The position numbers were made by a program, and so were the translations under genes. 64,000 bases of DNA from Mytilus californianus (lineage: Eukaryota; Mollusca; Bivalvia; Mytilida; Mytilidae), in the NCBI RefSeq assembly GCF_021869535.1, contig NW_026262690.1, positions 10,527,501 to 10,591,500 on the forward strand. Reading direction: 5' to 3'. The notes under the pieces were generated by a model, which was given only the letters and a program-made list of their open reading frames with translations, did not search any database and was not told where the DNA came from. Below are positions 23,313 to 34,820 of this stretch, one piece after another (the stretch's first letter is position 1; the number at the start of each line of letters is the position of its first letter).

Positions 23313-25195
23313 CGGACTATTTGATAACAGGACATTTTAAGAAAAAATTGTGGGTTGAAGACTTATTTTTGGCTTTTTGAAGATTTCAAGAACCACAAGT
23401 TTTTACTTGCCTTTTTGTACAAAAGAGAATTAGCTTACTGTATAAAATTGGATTTTGGTATGAAAGTAACAGGAGATGAAATCTCTAAGGTTTAAGATAG
23501 ATTGTTGTATAAATGTCTATAAACCAAAATTTCTAAAAGATGTTCATTCCCCTTATTATGAAAAGAAACATTTATCTCTCCGTGTGCAATAAAGTTCTTT
23601 ATTTTGCTCAATGTCACTCATTTTAATTGGACCATTACAGGAATATTTCATTTTTCTAATTAATGATTGTTAGTAATCTAGAGTTGGTGTTGTGTGCTAT
23701 GTAATACAATTTTCTTTAGGTTTTCGTTCCTATGTTGTAAAAAATTTTAAAGATTTTTTAGTAAACAGATTTTTTTCATTTAAAGTGTTTTCGTGTTTTA
23801 AGATCGTTATTCCAATGTTTCATGCATGAGGACAGTTTAACTTCATGCATGGAAAAAATGTATTTTCCAAGATATTTTAATTCAATCCTTTTTTCAGATT
23901 TTTCTTTACAAATGACAATTTTTGTTTGCACAAAACTAAACTTACTAAGATTTAGAACTTTGTCAGCCTCACTTCATTATATTAATCTCAGTAGAAGATG
24001 TAATACAAGGGTTTCTGGGGGTTAACCCCCTCCCTTGGTCCCAAAGTAAATAAAATTTGAATGAAAAATTGTGTTTGTATAAGAAAACTCCTGTTCCTTT
24101 AGTTTGGAAGTCATTTCAAATTTGACTGGATCTGCCCGAATCTAATTTACATTGTTTAGGTATTTACCTTCCTTATCTGTTTGACTAGAACTGGACCAAG
24201 GTCATCGTGAGCTGTGTCTTAGAGTATCTTAATAAAAGAAATATGACTGCATGTGTTTGACATTTAACCTAATAATTAGGTGACAAACTATACAAAATGT
24301 TAACAAGAAAATTTTTATTTTAAGTTTCATTAAGTATATATTTGTATTTAATGTAATATCATCATCTGAATCTTATAGCACCACTATGCTATTATATTTT
24401 TTTTTTAATTTTTGGAAAGAATCAACATGATCAGCTTCTGAATGATTGTTTCTTTAGTTTAAATTGTAAATAAGTATTTTATATTCTGATTTTTTGCCAA
24501 TTATCAATTAGAACAAGTGCCTTGCAAATATAGCTATGTTTTGTGTTGCATTGTAAAGGTAATGGGAACAGCTCAAATTCTGTACAAATGTACTGTCAAA
24601 TGCATAAAAATAATGTTGCATGTTTATATTACTTCCTTGTTTCGTCTGCTAGAACTTAATCTAACTCTGAAAGATTTTTTCAGCAATAAAGGTCAGTCTG
24701 CAAAAATGAAAATAAAATAAAATTTAACTAAAGAAGTACCCGTCAATTAAGACTTATACGACTTACTCATGCAAAAAATCGTTGTAAAACACTAAAACTA
24801 TACCTAGATTTCAGTGTTTCAAGAAACACTCGTGTCGCTTGCCTCAAATGTTATAAAATGCATAGACCATATTTTACTATTTGAAATCCCTGGTAAAAGC
24901 TTTAAACAAATAGAAATGAGATAGGATGTGCATACTTGTTTTATTCTTTAAATTATACTTCAAAAGTCAATATTTCATTAAAATTAATCAAGGCAAGCAG
25001 TTTTTGAAAAAAAAGGATTTCAACTCTATACTTAAAAAATCCCTATTGTGTTACTACAGACTAACAGTTATTGTCACACAAAAAAAAGAAGATAAGAGGT
25101 TTACACAATAGCATTATGTTCTGAAGTTATGCCATTGAAAGTCTATTTTAATCCGTCTATTGGTTAAGGAGGACTTCACATTTAGACGTCTAATG
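23313..25195. other. Non-coding spacer
   Basis: Very A+T-rich with many short spurious frames. No recognisable domain. Confidence 0.4.
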
Positions 25196-26335
25196 TCAAT
25201 TTTTCAGTGCCATTTGAATACCTAAACTACATAAGTGTCCTTACAAACAACGGTATATTGCTGGGTTTTCCAAGTGCTCCACGAAACCTCTTTCTAAATT
25301 ATTACATCTATTTTATCAGCAATCAAAGCCGGGCTCCAAAGTTATTGTGAAACTGCCTATTCTAGAGGTGGCGTGAATCAGATGTGGATACTAAAAAAAT
25401 CCAAAGATCTTTTAGAGTACATACAATCTAAGATTCTCTCATCTTGCAATATTATTAAAACATTTGACTTTTCTACACTTTACACAAGTATTCCCTATTC
25501 CAAACTAAAAGACAAACTGAAAGAGTTGGTATTACTTAGTTTCATTAAAAAGAATGGCGAACGTAGATACAAGTATCTTGTCTTGGAGACGGATAAATCT
25601 TACTTTGTAAAGAATCACTCTGATTCAAACAAAAAATTCACTGAAACTGACATTATCAAGATGCTTGATTTCTTGATTGACAACATATTTGTTACGTTTG
25701 GAGGACGTGTTTTTCAACAGACTGTCGGAATTCCAATGGGAACCAATTGTGTCCCTCTTCTTGCCGACTTGTTTCTTTATTATTATGAGGCTGACTTCAT
25801 ACAGGAACTTCTTAGGAAGAAAGATAAGAAGTTAGCAATATCCTTTAACTTTACGTTCCGCTATATAAATGATGTTCTCTCACTAAATAATACAAAATTT
25901 GCTGACTATGTTGAACGAATCTATCCCATCGAACTAGAGATAAAGGATACTACAGATACAGTTAAGTCTGCCTCATATCTTGACTTACATCTAGAAATTG
26001 ACAATGAGGGTCGATTGAAAACAAAACTTTACGACAAAAGAGATGATTTCAGCTTCCCAATTGTGAACTTTCCATTTCTATGTAGCAACATTCCAGCAGC
26101 GCCTGCATACGGAGTATACATCTCCCAATTGATACGATATTCCCGGGCTTGTATTTCCTATCATGATTTCCTTGATAGAGAATTGCTGCTCACAAGGAAG
26201 CTATTAAACCAAGATTTCCAAATGGTGAAGTTGAAATCATCCCTTCGTAAATTTTACGGACGCCATCACAAGTTGGTTGGCCGTTATGGAATAACCGTTT
26301 CACAGATGATATCGGATATGTTCCTTATGTCGTAA
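25196..26335 (+). pseudogene. Naiad/Penelope-like RT, Cys-type family copy
   Basis: The frame from 25373 to 26335 (320 codons) is open. In-frame or shifted similarity extends upstream to the PKLHK motif near 25217, through a one-base deletion near 25305 and a TGA where tryptophan is expected before PKLHK. Motifs in order: FDFSTLYTSIP (motif A with catalytic Asp, residues ~32-42), VFQQTVGIPMGTNCVPLLAD (motif B, ~115-135), FTFRYINDVLS (motif C, where the usual YIDD is YIND so one catalytic Asp is lost), SYLDLHLEI, and YGVYISQLIRYSRAC. The LPKLHK-type motif and the overall order place it with Penelope-type RTs, close to the minus-strand element at 41979-44470. The YIND change and upstream breaks make it inactive. 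The Cys in PMGTNC is the reference point for the TGA in that sibling. Confidence 0.8.
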
Positions 26336-26637
26336 CTACAATACCCTTCCCTTTTCACGAATGTGACCTACCGAGTTAGACTATTTACCGGATTTGTAGT
26401 AACATAAGCAACACGACGGGTGCCACATGTTGAGCAGGATCTGCTTACCCTTCCGGAGCACCTGAGATCATCCCCAGTTTTTGGTGGGGTTCGTGTTGCT
26501 TAAGACTTTAGTTTTCCATGTTGTGTCATCTGTACTATTATTTGTCTGTTTGTCTTTTTATTTTAACCATGACGTTGTCAGTTTGTTTTCGATCAATGAG
26601 TTTGAATGTCCCTCTGGTATCTTTCGTCCCTCTTGAA
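26336..26637 (+). repeat. 3' UTR of Cys-type RT family
   Basis: Directly follows the RT stop and is nearly identical to 34218-34513. It ends at GGTATCTTTCGTCCCTCTT, the same terminus as the copies at 14318 and 45911. I searched it for an ATGA...AAA...TGAT SECIS layout and saw none. Confidence 0.85.
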
Positions 26638-27967
26638 CATTGTAAATGCTCAGCCTTGTAAAACAAATGACAAACCATCATGAAACATGTATAAAGATAC
26701 CAACAAAAATGCTTAAATTGGTATAACAAATGAATAATGAGTAGCAAAATGTTACCTAACGTATGTCTCCATTTAGTGTATGTAAACAAATGACTTTCAC
26801 TTTACTTCGGTCTAGAGAGTTATGCAAAGGGGAGTAACTCTTGAAAAAAAATCTTTGTTGCCATGGTAACCAAACAAAATACAGTGTGACATAAACATAT
26901 TTTTTTCATATTTTATGTCCATGATTGTTGTCAGAAGTTTTCAACAAAATCGGTGACCATCCGTAACCAGCTTAGGTTGATGGATACAGACAATTGGTAT
27001 TAATAATTAGTTTTGAACTTTGACCTGAATATTTGCTTTAAGGCTGCAGACTAACTGGATTTAGTTTAAAACTGGAAAGCTGCAAATATAGCCTCAATTT
27101 TCAGATTATTTTGTCGTTAAGGCTTATCACAAACAGATATTTTGCTACACGATCTAATTTATGAAGATGTTCATAACTGTTTAATTTGTTTTCAGATAGG
27201 GACTTGTCTCATATATAATTTGTCCTAAAACATATGTTAAAAATTGCCACCTTATATAGAAAATCTCATTTTTGACATATTTATTTCAACACAGTCATAT
27301 CTCAAGTAACATTTCTACGCTGAAGTATCCAAATAAGATCGACCTGCCCATGTATCAACAAAAGTAACATACTTTTGAAAGGCCTGAATAGTTGTTCCGC
27401 TTTTTGTAATCGAAGGGGCAACATAATGGGTATTTTCATTCCTCAAATGACGTGAATTTAGAGCAAGTTTATGCAAGTAGAAGTTGGTAACTAACGCTTA
27501 TGTTTTATGACGTTTCACTTAGATAACAATGGTTAGACGTTGAATGATCACGATCTATATACAACGCATTTATATACTTTACCTAACACCTTCCTTCAGT
27601 TCTAATCCAAGTAATCATCGTTTCCATCGGCAGTTATAGCAGTAGAAACTGATGAACTTCAACCCATTCACCCAATATTTCAGAACCACCATATATTTTA
27701 AAGTGTCAGTTTGTACCTGTCGTAGCTATGCTAGTAAGAAAAGTATTGACATCGTTAATCCATTGTCTTTTTTTTCTAATTTTTTTTAACGCAATCCCTT
27801 AGATCAATTACACAATTGGTTTAAGTTGACTAACATTTTGTAATTGAAATATATTTGTATACATATGGATGTTTTCATCATTGACAGCATCTCATTTGTC
27901 ACCAAAAAAAAACATTTTCACAACAATCATGATCCTTTATGAACTTTTGATAACTCTTTTCTTTCAG
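26638..27967. other. Non-coding, upstream of the GT31 exon
   Basis: No open frame with motifs. The last bases (TTTTCTTTCAG, ending 27967) form a good polypyrimidine tract and splice acceptor, so at least the right part is probably intron of the glycosyltransferase gene. Confidence 0.5.
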
Positions 27968-28946
27968 ATCCAGATTTTTAATTGGCGTTATATGTGGAGT
28001 TTTATTTATCCAAATCATATTACTTGAACTGTTCGATTCGGAAGTTCCTGATACTAATATGGAGAAAATAGCATATGATATTCAGCACAATGAAAGTTTA
28101 AACGTCAATCTATTGAACGATTTCAATGAAAAATATATCTATAGAATAAATCCTGCCAAATCAATGTGTAAAAATTCCAACTGTGATTCCTTACAAATAA
28201 TATTTATTGTTAAGTCATATGTTTTAAATTTTGGTCAACGAATAGCTATACGCCGGACTTGGGGAGGAGTGACAGCACTTCGATCAAAAACTCTATTTAT
28301 TGTTGGATACCTTGACGACATTGACCATTTGGTTCAACTAGAGTCAACCAATTATAAAGATATTGTACAGCTAAACCTACCAGATCTGTATGAAAATGTA
28401 GTTTATAAAACTATTTATTCTCTTTTATGGCTATCACACGTCAATATAAATGCTGAGTTCATACATTTTGTTGATGACGACCGTTTAGTAAATCCAATAA
28501 ACATATATGATTTAGCATCAAACAATATTGATTCTGCAGATTTAGTAATGGTAGGATATAAATTGGAATTCTCGAAACCACATAGGAATAAAAATTCAAA
28601 AACTTACATTTCACTAGACGATTATCCATTTTTGTTTTACCCACCATATATAATAGGAGGAACTATTTTGACTAATTTCAAAACTGTACTACTGTTAGCA
28701 AGTGCAGTAGCGTTCACTAAGGTCATTCCAATAGAAGATGCATATATCGGAATAGTAGCTAAGTCGGTCAATATCAAACTGAAACATCATTTTAGGTTTT
28801 TGCCATATAAACAGTCGCCTTATACATTATGGAATACGGCATCATCTCCTGGTTATTCAAATACGTATTTCTTACTTCGGGACTGGAATTTAGTTAGAGC
28901 AATGAACAATATGAACAAAGATCGTTCACAATTACTTCTAAATTGA
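27968..28946 (+). CDS. Beta-1,3-galactosyltransferase-like (GT31), 3' coding exon
   Basis: A type II Golgi membrane enzyme family that transfers galactose or GlcNAc in beta-1,3 linkage to glycan acceptors. After a splice acceptor at 27966-27967 the frame encodes a basic residue and a hydrophobic stretch (FLIGVICGVLFIQIILL), a signal anchor. An in-frame ATG at 28059 comes after it, so the true start is probably in an upstream exon. From that Met: RIAIRRTW at 61-68, DIVQLNLPDLYENVVYKT at 101-118, the metal-binding DDD at 139-141, YPPYIIGG at 194-201 and IEDAYIG at 225-231. These are the GT31 landmarks in order. The frame is intact and ends in TGA. The exon encodes about 326 residues, within the family's usual size. 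The exact donor and acceptor specificity cannot be told. It is the only likely functional host gene here. Confidence 0.85.
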
Positions 28947-28952
28947 CAGTTA

Positions 28953-28958
28953 AATAAA
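28953..28958 (+). terminator. Poly(A) signal after GT31 exon
   Basis: AATAAA starts seven bases after the stop codon (28944-28946). This implies a very short 3' UTR if used. Confidence 0.5.
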
Positions 28959-29031
28959 ATTTGATATATTTGATTCCCAAGGCTGCAAAACCTAGTCTTA
29001 GAAAATAGTCTGAAATGCACATTGCAATAAA

Positions 29032-29600
29032 ATTGAGAATGGAAATGGGGAATATGTCAAAGAGACAACAACCCGACCAAAGAGCAGATAACAGCCGAAG
29101 GCCAACAATGGGTCTTCAACGCAGCGAGAAAAACTTGCATCAATACAAATATAGCCTACAGTGGTTTAATGCTGGTCAACAATTTACTTGGCCTTTTCAC
29201 GTTTTGGATTCTAGTTTCAGTATGAGTCTATTGAAGACGAAAAGTGCGACTGGCGTACAAAATTATAAACATGGTTTCTTTGATGAGTGTTTTTACAGAT
29301 ATTCAAATCTCGTTAATTGATTAAAACACAAACACAAACTGCGACAATTGCATTTACATTACAGGAAGCGAAACAGGGTGTAAACCTCTCCTAGTATACA
29401 TGCATTACGCGCCACGCAATTCCACGCTCAGTCACACAAAGTCAACATTGGAAAAAGGACACAATCCATAAAATTACAGCTAAGACAACTATTATGGAAT
29501 CAAAATATCCAAGTCTTCCAAAACCTGTCGCTAGTGAGTTGAGACACAGAAATGTCGTATCGGTCAACCAATTTGTGATGGTGACCGTAAAAAATATTAA
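29032..29600 (-). pseudogene. Degenerate Naiad-like copy (RT end plus tail)
   Basis: On the minus strand, near 29590-29518, a frame reads FYGHHHKLVDRYDISVSQL, matching the RT C-terminus FYGRHHKLVGRYGITVSQM at 26257-26310. Further 3' on that strand, 29130-29032, lies the T1 terminus (GTTGTTGTCTCTTTGACAT ... CCATTTCCATTCTCAATTT). The order RT then tail is correct, but the stretch between is diverged or replaced. It lies just beyond the GT31 gene, tail end towards it. Confidence 0.6.
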
Positions 29601-30204
29601 GTGCCGATTTCAGAGTTTCTTTCGTATAATCATTTTGAAGTTGGTTTTGTGTAAGGTGCATTCCCCTTCCGTATAGTGTTAATTAGAAATTTTTAATTGA
29701 TGTTTATATTAGTGTTTCATGTTCTGTCCGACTCGGCTTCTGTCAAAAATCCATTATATTTGCATAATAAAAATAATTAGTTTATCATGTTTTATATTTT
29801 TTCAGTACTTCAACAATATCAGACTGGGTATCTGAAATACTTCCTGCTGGACGTTTACAGGCTTTTATATCAACAATAACTACTTTTGTAATTATGGTAT
29901 AGTGTCTGTGATCGTTCTTATAAGAGTGGTCGTTAATAGCTATCAATTATCTGCGGTCAAGGTTTATTTATATTTAGCTGTATATCTCTAATCATTGTTC
30001 ACGCTAGTAATTCTCTTATCAATTGGTCTATTAAGGTCAACGCATTGAGGTTTTATTAGTTAATTGGCTTTGGTCTGCTGTGTCGGTACTTACTTAGATC
30101 ATACGCTTGATGTGTATTTTATTATGTTTGAAACATGTTATATAAATATGAACTAATATAACTTATCAATTGAAATATGTAAACAAAAATCGATGGAATA
30201 AAGG
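29601..30204. other. Non-coding spacer
   Basis: No feature recognised. Confidence 0.4.
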
Positions 30205-30842
30205 GTACATAGATATAGGAAGATGTGGGATGAGTGCCAATGAAACAACTCTCCATCCAAGTTACAATTTATAAAAGTAAACCATTATAGGTCAAGGTAC
30301 GGCCTTCAACACGGAGCATTGGCTCACACCGAACAGCAAGCTATAAAGGGCCCCAAAAAATTACTAGTGTAAAACCATTCAAACAGAAAAACCAACGGTC
30401 TAATCTATATAAAAACGAGAAACGAGAAACACGTATGAACTACATAAACAGACGACAACTACTGTAATCAGATTCATGACTTAGGACAGGTGCAAACATT
30501 TGCAGCGGGATTAAACGTTTTAATGGTACCAAACCTTCTCCCTTTTCTGAAACAATAGTATAACATCACAACATAGAAAAACACACTATAAAATATCAAT
30601 TGGAAGGCTTAACTCAATCAAAAAACGTAAATTAACACACAATGAACGAATAAATTTGACCTGTGACACCTGAATGCAAATACACAGTTAATAAAAAATT
30701 ACAAGGGATAAATAATTAAAGTCAAAAGTAAATAAACAGGTTTAAACAAAGGTTAAAGTATGATATCATTGTGAAATTTCAAACAATTTATAGAAAATCA
30801 TCACTATTGAAGAAACCTGCGTCATATTATACACAGGTAAAT
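30205..30842 (-). repeat. Naiad-like 3' tail (T2), copy
   Basis: Nearly identical, over about 635 bp, to 40645-41290, which is the 3' UTR end of the split Naiad-like element. The terminus at the low-coordinate side reads CACATCTTCCTATAT on the minus strand in both. No coding part is present, so this is a 5'-truncated copy. Confidence 0.85.
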
Positions 30843-30984
30843 GAAAATGTATATTATACACAGGTAAATGAAAATGTATGTTACTGCTGAGAAATGAGAC
30901 TTTGACAATTTGAAAGTTGAAATCATCACGTTTTTTTTAAATTCTTCACAACAACTTTAGTACAAGCAATCTTGATGTACAATT

Positions 30985-31140
30985 ATTAAGATGTATATAA
31001 ACTGTATACTCTTTGAGATGTTGATAAATTGTACATCTCTAAAGCTGTATATAAAATGCACATTCGGTGAGATGCATTTAAACTGCACATCTGTGAAAAT
31101 GTTTATAAAGTGCCTATCTGTGAAAATGCATTTACACAGT
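30985..31140 (+). repeat. Degenerate ~33-bp tandem repeat
   Basis: About five imperfect units on the theme GATGTATATAAACTG/ACATCTNTGAAAATG. Unit edges are blurred by substitutions. Confidence 0.55.
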
Positions 31141-31180
31141 TAATATATGTTTACAAACGTACAGTTTATATGCATGCAAA

Positions 31181-31926
31181 AAGTGTAACAAAAATGCTGA
31201 ACTCTAAGGCAAATTTAAAAGGAGGAAGTCCATAAAACTGACAAAATCAAACGCTCTCAATCAACGAAACAAGTCTAAAACAACAGCCATATTCCTGACT
31301 TGGTACATGCATTTTTCAAAGACAATGATGGGTTACACCTCGTTTTATAGTAAGCTAAACCGCTGACTAATATTGACAAAATTGGGTGAGCCATCCAAAC
31401 ATACATAGTAGGTTACTGTGATTATAGTTGGGATTCAGCAGTCAAAACATTGTAAACATATATCATAGACATACAACACAACTTACTAAAACATTCAAAC
31501 AAACATACACTTTTTAAATATAAGAAAGACGCCAACAAAAAAGGTGTAGTAAAAAGTGTGACAAAAAGGCTGAACTCTAAGGCAAATTTAAAAGGAGAAA
31601 GTCCATAAAACTGACAAAATCAAACGCCCTCAATCAACGAAACAAGTCTAATACAACACCCATATTCCTGACTTGGTACATGCATTTTTCAAAGAAAATG
31701 ATGGGTTACACATCGTTTTATAGGAAGCTAAACCGCTGACATATATTGACAAAATTAGGTGAGCCATCCAAACATACATAGTAGGTTACTGTGATTATAG
31801 TTGGGATTCAGCAGTCAAAACATTGTAAACATATATCACAGACATACAACACAACTTACTAAAACATTCAAACAAACATACACTTTTAAAAATATAAGAA
31901 AGACGCCATCAAAAAAGGTGTAGTAA
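31181..31926 (+). repeat. Tandem duplication, two 373-bp units
   Basis: 31181-31553 and 31554-31926 are direct copies differing at a few percent of positions. Each starts AAGTGTRACAAAAA and ends AAAAAGGTGTAGTAA. On the minus strand each contains the GTACCAAGTCAGGAATATGG box seen in other retroelement tails here, so the unit includes a tail fragment. Confidence 0.9.
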
Positions 31927-32597
31927 ATAGTAAACATTCATCATAGATGACGAAACCAAAATTGTGTACGCCAGACGCGAGTTACGTCTACATCAGTGAC
32001 GTAAATTTGACAATGACGTCACAAACAAACAAACAAATATTTGTCGTTGATACTACATACCGTGTATAGTGTATAGTCTACACTTTTTCGATAAAGTAAA
32101 AGTTTATTAAATAGACATACAATGGTAAACAAAATAGAAACAACACTGTAAAAAAACCCTAGTGTCCGAATTGCACATCAGGACTCACTAGCACTATGAA
32201 TACCCAAATTTGAAGTCAAAAACCCAATTGCGGGATGCATAAATACCGAGTCATGTCAAATGTCATAGAAACGTAAAAGAACGAAAACAAATAACGGAAA
32301 AAACTAAATAAAAAGATACACAACTTTAGCACCTAGGATCTATAACTCAATACCATCTTGTATTATTTGTGAAGTAGATACTATTATATGACCTGTACAT
32401 CAAGAGTGCTTGTACTAAAGTAGCTGTGTAGTTTGAAGTCGTCCATCTGTGGCAGTTTGAAGAAAAGGTGAAGAAAGAAGAAGATATAGTTGTAGTATCT
32501 TTAATATCAAGTATAATGGGATATGTGAGATGCATGCAATCACTGAAATTTGCTTTGTTTGAGTTGCAGAAAAGCATCAATATATATATATATATAA
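31927..32597. other. Non-coding dispersed repeat
   Basis: No gene. 32150-32340 looks like a common mussel-type dispersed repeat (CCCAATTGCGGGATGCATAA), but there is no second copy in this window to confirm it. Confidence 0.35.
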
Positions 32598-32917
32598 CGT
32601 CTAGATATCAGTCAACGATCTTTCTTACGAGGGCGCTGGATCGTTACGCGTAACATTACCTGTACACAATAAATAAATATATAAACGTTTATTAACTGTA
32701 CAAAACAACACCCATATTAAAAAAGGAAACAATAAATGCAAGTATCTATAAATATTTCGGATAACAAATATTCTTCATCAGTATGATTATGGTGAGGTAA
32801 AATGAATCATTTCAATCCATTCTGATTTAAATAACTTGAACTTTACCAAAAAACAATTAAAAACCGAACAACGCTTGTATAATTCTAAAATTCAAAAAAA
32901 GACGTAGGTTTAGTATT

Positions 32918-33260
32918 TACAACAGAGACTGAAAAGATATGCATCTAAAAAGAATTGCACCAGTTCATATCGCACATTACTATACAATTCTAAAACTTCA
33001 CATGTGACGGAAGTTCAGTTATTACAACAGAGACTGCGTAGAAATACAATCTTAATGAATAGCCCTGACCGATTGGAACTGGTATACTCTGTAAATTTCA
33101 AATTTTGACGAAGATTAAGTAATTACACGGAGGCTGCATATAAATACATCCCAAATGAATAGCACCGTACGATTTAAACAAGTATTAATTCTAGAATTTC
33201 ATAGTAGAAGAAGGTGAAGGAATTACAACAGAGACAGCGTGGTAATAAAACCCAAATAAA
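32918..33260 (-). repeat. ~102-bp tandem repeat in Penelope-like 3' region
   Basis: About 3.4 units. Successive starts at about 32918, 33022, 33123 and 33223 each begin TTACAACAGAGACTG or a close variant. Element 2 has a single unit in the equivalent place (35830-35890). Confidence 0.75.
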
Positions 33261-33485
33261 TAACACTGCGCGATTAGAATTAAACCTTTTAATTGATCAA
33301 AATGTGTACAAACGTTTTTGTTTGTTTGATCCAGAATCTTTTCCGACTGATTCTTTCCTACCTAGACCAAGCACTGTTGTGGTATATGATTGTTATAGTC
33401 ACAATGGTGTCCGTTCATGCGTTTGTAAAATTACCGTTCTGACTTACCAACATACTGTTTATCACAGGTACACTGTAGAACATCC

Positions 33486-34217
33486 TACTTTGTAAAGAAT
33501 CACTCTGATTCAAACAAAAAATTCTCTGAATTTGACATTATCAAGATGCTTGATTTCTTGATTGACAACATATTTGTTACGTTTGGAGGACGTGTTTTTC
33601 AACAGACTGTCGGAATTCCAATGGGAACCAATTGTGCCCCTCTTCTTGCCGACTTGTTTCTTTATTATTATGAGGCTGACTTCATACAACGACTTCTAAG
33701 GAAGAAAGATAAAAAGTTAGCAATATACTTTAACTTTACGTTCCGCTATATAGATGATGTTCTCTCACTAAATAATACAAAATTTGGTGACTATGTTGAA
33801 CGAATCTATCCCATCGAACTAGAAATAAAGGATACTACAGATACAGTTAAGTTTGCCTCATATCTTGACTTACATCTAGAAATTGACAATGAGGGTTGGT
33901 TAAAAACAAAATTTTACGACAAAAGAGATGATTTCAGCACTCCAATTGTGAACTTTCCATTTCTATGTAGCAACATTCCAGCAGCGCCTGCATACGGAGT
34001 ATATATCTCCCAATTGATACGATATTCCCGGGCTTGTATTTCCTATCATGATTTCCTTGATAGAGGATTGCTGCATACAAGGAAGCTATCAAACCAAGAG
34101 TTCCAAATGGTGAAGTTGAAATCATCCCTTCGTAAGTTTTACGGACGCCATCACGAGTTGGTTGACCGTTATGGAATAACCGTTTCACAGATGATATCGG
34201 ATATGTTCCTTATGTCG
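33486..34217 (+). pseudogene. Naiad/Penelope-like RT, Cys-type family, nested copy
   Basis: An open frame of about 244 codons starting abruptly at SYFVKNHSDSNKKFSE, so the motif A region is missing. It keeps VFQQTVGIPMGTNCAPLLAD (motif B), FTFRYIDDVLS (motif C with the intact YIDD catalytic pair) and YGVYISQLIRYSRAC. It is very close to the copy at 25373-26335. It is inserted, in opposite orientation, into Penelope-like element 1, splitting its linker from its nuclease. Truncated, so not active. Confidence 0.85.
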
Positions 34218-34513
34218 TAACTACAATACCCTTCCCTTTTCACGAATGTGACCTACCGAATTAGGCTATTTACCGGATTTGTAATAACATAAGCAACACG
34301 ACGGGTGCCACATGTGGAGTAGGATCTGCTTACCCTTCCGGAGCACCTGAGATCACCCCCAGTTTTTGGTGGGGTTCGTGTTGCCTAGTCTTTAGTTTTC
34401 TATGGTGTGTCATCTGTACTATTATTTGTCTGTTTGTCTTTTTTTTTTTTGGCCATGGCGTTGTCAGTTTGTTTTCGATCTATGAGTTTGACTGTCCCTC
34501 TGGTATCTTTCGT
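34218..34513 (+). repeat. 3' UTR of nested Cys-type RT copy
   Basis: Nearly identical to 26336-26637 and ends at the family terminus TTTCGTCCCTCTT. Right after it the Penelope-like linker resumes on the minus strand. Confidence 0.85.
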
Positions 34514-34677
34514 CCCTCTTTTATACACAGCATTCGTAGTCTTGCAATTAACATTGCAAAATATGGTGTATGTCGTACCAGTGGAGTTACTGTTAAAAGT
34601 CTGGGTATTAAGTATTTGCTTGCAAATTATACGTCGTTTGTTCAAACACTTCTTGCAAGATCCCACTGACAAAGGAT

Positions 34678-34820
34678 AGAAGAATTGAGAATTTGCTGTT
34701 CTAATTTGCCCATAAAGATTTCCAAACCTGAATGGGGTTATACTTTTAGGTGTCCCAATGCTATATGATCAATTATATATTTTTATGGGCAAATTAGATC
34801 AGCAAATTCTCAATTCTTCT
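34678..34820. mobile_element. 143-bp hairpin element (MITE-like)
   Basis: 34678-34716 and 34782-34820 are inverted repeats of 39 bp with a single mismatch, separated by a 65-bp A+T-rich spacer. The left arm begins AGAAGAATTGAGAATTTGC. It sits exactly at the junction of the two head-to-head Penelope-like elements. Either it is a MITE inserted there or it is part of the rearrangement joint. No clear target duplication was seen. Confidence 0.75.

Larger units (their letters stand above)
32598..34672 (-). mobile_element. Penelope-like element 1, 3' part, interrupted
   Basis: The minus strand from 34672 to 34515 encodes the cysteine-rich linker (CKKCLNKRRIICKQI) and NVNCKTTNAVY. After an inserted RT element (33486-34513) it resumes at about 33484 with VLQCTCDKQYVGKSER and KRMNGHHCDY. 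This is the GIY-YIG endonuclease of a Penelope-like element; GIY-YIG shows as an A-V-Y ... QYVG pair. A stop follows KSER, so it is dead. Beyond it lies a ~102-bp tandem repeat and a 3' UTR ending GATATCTAGAC at 32598. That UTR (32598-32945) is the reverse complement of 35866-36199, the end of element 2. Confidence 0.75.

Noticed and set aside
25217..25219. TGA before PKLHK in the Cys-type copy as another selenocysteine codon
   Set aside because: The aligned residue is Trp (WLPKLHK), a TGG to TGA change, and this family shows no SECIS; ordinary decay. It also warns that some TGA in the Naiad-like copy may be decay.
26336..26637. SECIS in the Cys-type 3' UTR
   Set aside because: No ATGA/AAA/TGAT set with pairing helices could be found at the required spacing.
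34407..34679. Plus-strand 90-codon frame over the Penelope linker
   Set aside because: It is antisense to the cysteine-rich linker and crosses an insertion boundary; a shadow frame.
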